Below are positions 9,232-28,669 of a stretch of 28,669 bases of DNA, piece after piece. The stretch comes from Sanguinoderma infundibulare (taxonomy: Eukaryota; Basidiomycota; Agaricomycetes; Polyporales; Polyporaceae). Made by a program: the position numbers and the translations under genes. The stretch covers positions 1 to 28,669 of the forward strand of contig JAVLRN010000040.1 of assembly GCA_032821775.1 (NCBI GenBank), read 5' to 3'. The notes beneath the pieces were generated by a model that ran no database searches, was not told the origin of the DNA, and saw nothing but the letters and a program-made list of their open reading frames with translations. Position 1 is the first letter of the stretch. The number at the start of each line of letters is the position of its first letter.

Positions 9232-10526
9232 ATAATTATTCCCCCTTATTTTTTTTTTTTTTTAAGGTAGCATAGAAAAGCTAATTTAGATCAGCGATAT
9301 AATTTAAAAACAAAAAAATTCTTTTTAAATTTTAATAAAACAATACATTCCAATTAACAAAACGAGATCTCAAATAGAATATGGATAATTTAACTAAAAA
9401 GAGAAAAATAGAGCTAGTTCAAATTATCGTACTGAAAATTAAAATAGTTTTGAGTTAGTATAAGAATATTATATATATTCTGTTACATTCATTATTCTTA
9501 ATTTAATTATTTTTTTTCTTAAAATTAAGTAAATCTATAGGATAGAATTTAAGTAATCCAGATAAATTTGCTTTCTTTCATAGTAGTACCTTATAACTAT
9601 CCAATTAACTAAAAAACATTAGATATTCTTGTAAGCAGAGGAAATATTAATTTTTTTAGTTAATAACTATCTTAAATTTTAAGTTAATTTAGATAATGGG
9701 ATATGTAAGGTAAATTTTAACCATTTTTTATAACATTTAAGTAACATAAATTTTGTTAATTACCTTTATACCAAAACAAATGGGAGTATTATGTTTAGGA
9801 ATAGATCTTTCTTCCTTAATTGAATCAATTAAATATTACTTTTTTTTTTAAGTGAAACATAATCGATTGTAGGATCTGTATTAAAATTAGAATTAGATCT
9901 GATACTGGATATTAATTAATTATTAGTTCCATTAACTAAATCTTTAATATCTATAATAGGTTCACGATCATATTTAGCTTTAGTAGAAGTTTTAGATTTG
10001 GATTAATTTAATGATTCTAGATATTTAACCAAAAATAAGTTTAAATCAACATTATATCCTGATTAATGATATGAATTAATTTAGTTTAGGTTTACTAAAA
10101 ATTATACTGATTTTTTTTTTTTTCCAATTTTTTAAATTACTAGATTTATTCTTTTTTTTCATTAGCAGATTTTTGTATATTGTTATTCATTTGTACATTA
10201 CTATTTTAAGTTAAGTAGATTAAGGGTGTATTATCCTTAATAAGTTAAATTGTGGCATATCGGATATTTTTCATATAATGGAACCAGGTATCCCAATTAA
10301 AAATTTTAAGATATAAATGTTATTTACTTTAACTCATCTATAGAGTCGCCTTCATATTTATAATGCTTATATAAGTAAAATATTATTAAACTAATTAATA
10401 TTTTATAAGTTAATAAGATACTTATTATTTTTTCATTATTTATACTTTATAGATAATTTTTTTAATTATACCCTATTATTTTTAATTAATAAAAGAAGAG
10501 TTATATTTTAATTATTTAAAATTTAA
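9232..10526. other. gene-poor A+T-rich region with minus-strand coding remnants
   Basis: No plus-strand gene is seen. It is dominated by A/T runs. On the minus strand, roughly 9540-10200 reads as protein-like fragments separated by TAA codons and shifts; these are listed separately. The last 300 bp before trnP look non-coding. This is the largest gene-free block before the cox1 region. Confidence 0.5.
9540..10200 (-). pseudogene. coding-like remnant on the minus strand, function unknown
   Basis: The reverse complement reads, in one frame, GYNVDLNLFLVKYLESLN, then a TAA, then SKSKTSTKAKYDREPI, IDIKDLVNGTNN, another TAA, and LISSIRSNSNFNTDP, TIDYVSLKK. After a shift it gives DSIKEERSIPKHNTPICF, and later RYYYERKQIYLDYLNSI. 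The amino-acid mixture (D, E, K, P, G spread through) is unlike random A+T-rich translation. Breaks are mainly TAA codons after Asn or His. It could be a decayed ORF, possibly ribosomal or plasmid-derived; I cannot name it. Confidence 0.35.
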
Positions 10527-10601
10527 ACGGTAGATGACAAATTGGTTCGTCGCTCCTTTTGGGGAGGAGATGTATAGCGTGTTCGAATCGCGCCTACCGT
10601 A
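10527..10601 (+). tRNA. trnP: tRNA-Pro (TGG)
   Basis: The acceptor ACGGTAG pairs with CTACCGT. The anticodon stem CTCCT/AGGAG encloses TTTGGGG, anticodon TGG. The T arm is GCGTG-TTCGAAT-CGCGC. It is the first of five closely packed tRNA genes. Confidence 0.93.
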
Positions 10602-10619
10602 TATATCTATTTATAGATA

Positions 10620-10694
10620 GGTGTCATGGCAGAGGTGGTAATTGCGGAGTACTGTTAATACTTTTTTTCAGAGGTTCAATTCCTCTTGACGCTT
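10620..10694 (+). tRNA. trnN: tRNA-Asn (GTT)
   Basis: The acceptor GGTGTCA pairs with TGACGCT, including G-T pairs. The anticodon stem GAGTA/TACTT encloses CTGTTAA, anticodon GTT. The T arm is AGAGG-TTCAATT-CCTCT. The discriminator would be T if the 7-bp acceptor is right; the ends may be off by one. Confidence 0.88.
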
Positions 10695-10784
10695 ATAATA
10701 ATATATTTTATTTTTACAAATTTAACATTTTATTTTATTTAATTTTTTTTTTTTAATTAATAAAAGAGAGTGTATTTAATACTA

Positions 10785-10868
10785 ACGAACATGTTGAAAT
10801 TGGTAAACAATCTCCTTTTAAGCAGGAGTGGAAGTAATTCCTTAAGAGTTCGAGTCTCTTTGTTCGTA
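10785..10868 (+). tRNA. trnL: tRNA-Leu (TAA)
   Basis: The acceptor ACGAACA pairs with TGTTCGT. The anticodon stem CTCCT/AGGAG encloses TTTAAGC, anticodon TAA. A long variable arm (TGGAAG...TTCC) marks it as a class II tRNA. Confidence 0.92.
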
Positions 10869-10894
10869 TTGTTTCAAAGATAGTGTATCCTTCA

Positions 10895-10966
10895 AGCGAT
10901 ATAGTGTAACGGTTAGCACGACAGTCTCATGATCTGTTAGATTCGGTTCGACTCCATTATTCGCTA
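10895..10966 (+). tRNA. trnM: tRNA-Met (CAT), weak T arm
   Basis: The anticodon loop CTCATGA carries CAT, on the stem ACAG/CTGT. The D arm contains AACGGTTAGCAC. The acceptor AGCGA pairs with TCGCT over five bases; the last two pairs do not form. The T stem TTCGG/CCATT pairs at only two positions next to a normal TTCGACT loop. The poor T arm may reflect sequence errors or loss of function. Confidence 0.75.
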
Positions 10967-10972
10967 TTATCC

Positions 10973-11043
10973 GGTCTTTAAGTATAAAGGTTGTACAGCT
11001 TCCCTTCAAGAAGTTAGAACCAGTTCGATTCTGGTAAAGATCA
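10973..11043 (+). tRNA. trnE: tRNA-Glu (TTC)
   Basis: The acceptor GGTCTTT pairs with AAAGATC, including one G-T pair. The anticodon stem GCTTC/GAAGT encloses CCTTCAA, anticodon TTC. The T arm is ACCAG-TTCGATT-CTGGT. It is the last tRNA before cox1. Confidence 0.93.
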
Positions 11044-11325
11044 TATTGTTAAAAAAATAAAACAATAAATTATTATATGGACAGTTTCTAAAATATAAGA
11101 AATACATATAATATAAGCAGTATTTTTTATATAAAAAAAATTAATACTAGTTTAACTAAAATCAGCTACATAAATAAATTTAAATTTATATTTAATAGCT
11201 AAGGTTTTGGTCCAAAGAGCTAATAGGAATTAAAATATTCCATTGGCACCCCTAAGAGCTAAACAGCCTAGAAGATGGTTAAAATGTAAAAATACTAATC
11301 ATATTTTTATAAGTTCATTTATTTT
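11044..11325 (+). other. spacer and likely leader upstream of cox1
   Basis: No gene is seen. It is A+T-rich up to about 11200, then less biased (CATTGGCACCCCTAAGAGC near 11240) up to the cox1 ATG at 11326. No promoter motif can be assigned from sequence alone. Confidence 0.5.
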
Positions 11326-27807
<16,482 letters not shown>

Positions 27808-28669
27808 TAAAAAAATACTTGTGATGAAACCCTTAATATTATTAAATTGTAATTTAATTATGAAAGTAATACAGACAATTATAGTAAATAATTTAATTAT
27901 GTTTAAAATTTAACTAAAAAAAGATTTTGGTTTCATTAAGGGTAATATTAATATTGTAGCTTCATCACCTTAGAAAAACCATCTATTGGTTTTGTAAGTG
28001 GTGCTTTAGAATTACTGCAATTGAATTTCAAATTAAATTTAGTTATGATTTACTTAGTATTTATTTTAATTCAAGTTTTTACTATGAAACTGTTAATGGT
28101 AAAAAAAATATTAAATTCAATTTTTTTTGGAATTTCCATTAGGGGCGTCACATTTTTTTTTATTATAAACAAACTTTACGGTTAGTCTAGGTATTATGGT
28201 TAATACTTGGTTTTACATGGTATTTTGTATTATTAATAGGTCTTTGTGCTTCCGCTTATAGTATTTATGGTAGTATTCTCTTGTTGAGATAATCTCTTCG
28301 CAAGAAAAATCAATATCTACTATCCCCATCCTTTATATTTTATTGTGTATAGGCTGTGATTAAGATATTATTCTGTATGACCTATTTTATATTATAAATT
28401 TTATATTATAAATTTTATATTTATATTTTAAAAATAAATAGTATTATTAGAATTGTAAAATTCTTTGGGTTTTCATCTAGGTGAATTTGCTCCAACAGTA
28501 CTTGTCTTAATAGATTTTAATATTATCGCTTATGATTTTATTATTCAAATTAAACTTAATCTTAGTCTTAAGTAATAATTGAATATCAATTAATGATTCA
28601 TTGTTATTTAGTCTTTTTAGGTTAATAAAAATAATTCTTTTTAAATCAATATCTTAATGATATTTGCTA
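27808..28669 (+). other. region after cox1 without a recognised gene
   Basis: An inverted pair ACCCTTAAT/ATTAAGGGT flanks two direct copies of TAATTTAATTATG (27850-27862 and 27889-27901). Protein-like fragments occur at about 27955-28135 and 28195-28290. A short tandem repeat of a TTTATATTATAAA unit lies near 28388-28425. Nothing at the 3' end can be assigned. Confidence 0.5.
27955..28290 (+). pseudogene. coding-like fragments after cox1, function unknown
   Basis: One frame gives SSPxEKPSIGFVSGALE (one base missing near 27972), and a shifted frame continues ITAIEFQIKFSYDLLSIY and YYETVNGKKNIKFNF before TAG. A further hydrophobic piece reads LILGFTWYFVLLIGLCASAY (about 28205-28264). The amino-acid mix suggests a former gene, but no family is recognised. 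Confidence 0.35.

Noticed and set aside
9263..9285. TTAAGGTAGCATAG resembles a conserved piece of large-subunit rRNA
   Set aside because: Only about ten bases match and nothing around it resembles the neighbouring rRNA helices.
28470..28500. Translation HLGEFAPT resembles the end of ribosomal protein S19
   Set aside because: Fungal mtDNA is not known to carry rps19, the rest of the frame does not fit, and the match is only a few residues.

Overview
The window is a stretch of fungal mitochondrial DNA. It is very A+T-rich, every recognised gene reads on the + strand, and TGA is read as tryptophan (translation code 4). TGA falls at Trp positions in cob and in several intron ORFs (for example 7225-7227, 17768-17770, 21496-21498, 23384-23386 and 23758-23760). 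The wording of the Cob and Cox1 proteins, the large intron load and the mix of homing-endonuclease types fit a basidiomycete, probably an Agaricomycete. That placement rests on remembered protein patterns, not on a database search.

Layout: the 3' part of nad1 (exon, group I intron, last exon; 1-1844); trnI(GAT); cob in four exons with three group I introns (2386-7376); a long reading frame of unknown function (7448-9231) with hydrophobic segments at its N-terminus, cut by single-base shifts; about 1.3 kb without a clear gene, holding an interrupted coding-like stretch on the minus strand; a cluster of five tRNA genes, trnP-trnN-trnL-trnM-trnE (10527-11043); cox1 in 13 exons with 12 group I introns (11326-27807, about 16.5 kb for a 528-residue protein); and a tail of about 860 bp with no recognised gene.

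Eleven of the twelve cox1 introns, all three cob introns and the nad1 intron carry a homing-endonuclease reading frame. Five are GIY-YIG (nad1-i1, cox1-i2, i9, i11, i12). The others are LAGLIDADG, including three of the LAGLIDADG_2-like type (cob-i2, cob-i3, cox1-i8). cox1-i5 carries two related LAGLIDADG frames, and cox1-i4 carries an acidic non-endonuclease ORF instead. Many of these ORFs are in-frame extensions of the upstream exon and several are translated straight through the group I catalytic core. The genes encode respiratory subunits of complex I (nad1), complex III (cob) and complex IV (cox1); the intron ORFs would act in intron mobility or splicing.

A recurring feature is the single-base indel, usually in a short homopolymer, in both essential exons (three in cob, three in cox1) and intron ORFs. 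Correcting the exon indels gives full-length Cob (about 389 residues, or 387 under an alternative reading of one site) and Cox1 (528). The cox1 exon lengths then place the introns at steps I recall as the usual fungal insertion sites (386, 493, 615, 709, 731, 807, 867, 894, 1057, 1107, 1262, 1305). Unpolished sequencing is the simplest explanation; a nuclear copy of mtDNA is the main alternative. Some intron ORFs, such as those of cox1-i3, the second of cox1-i5 and nad1-i1, look truly decayed.
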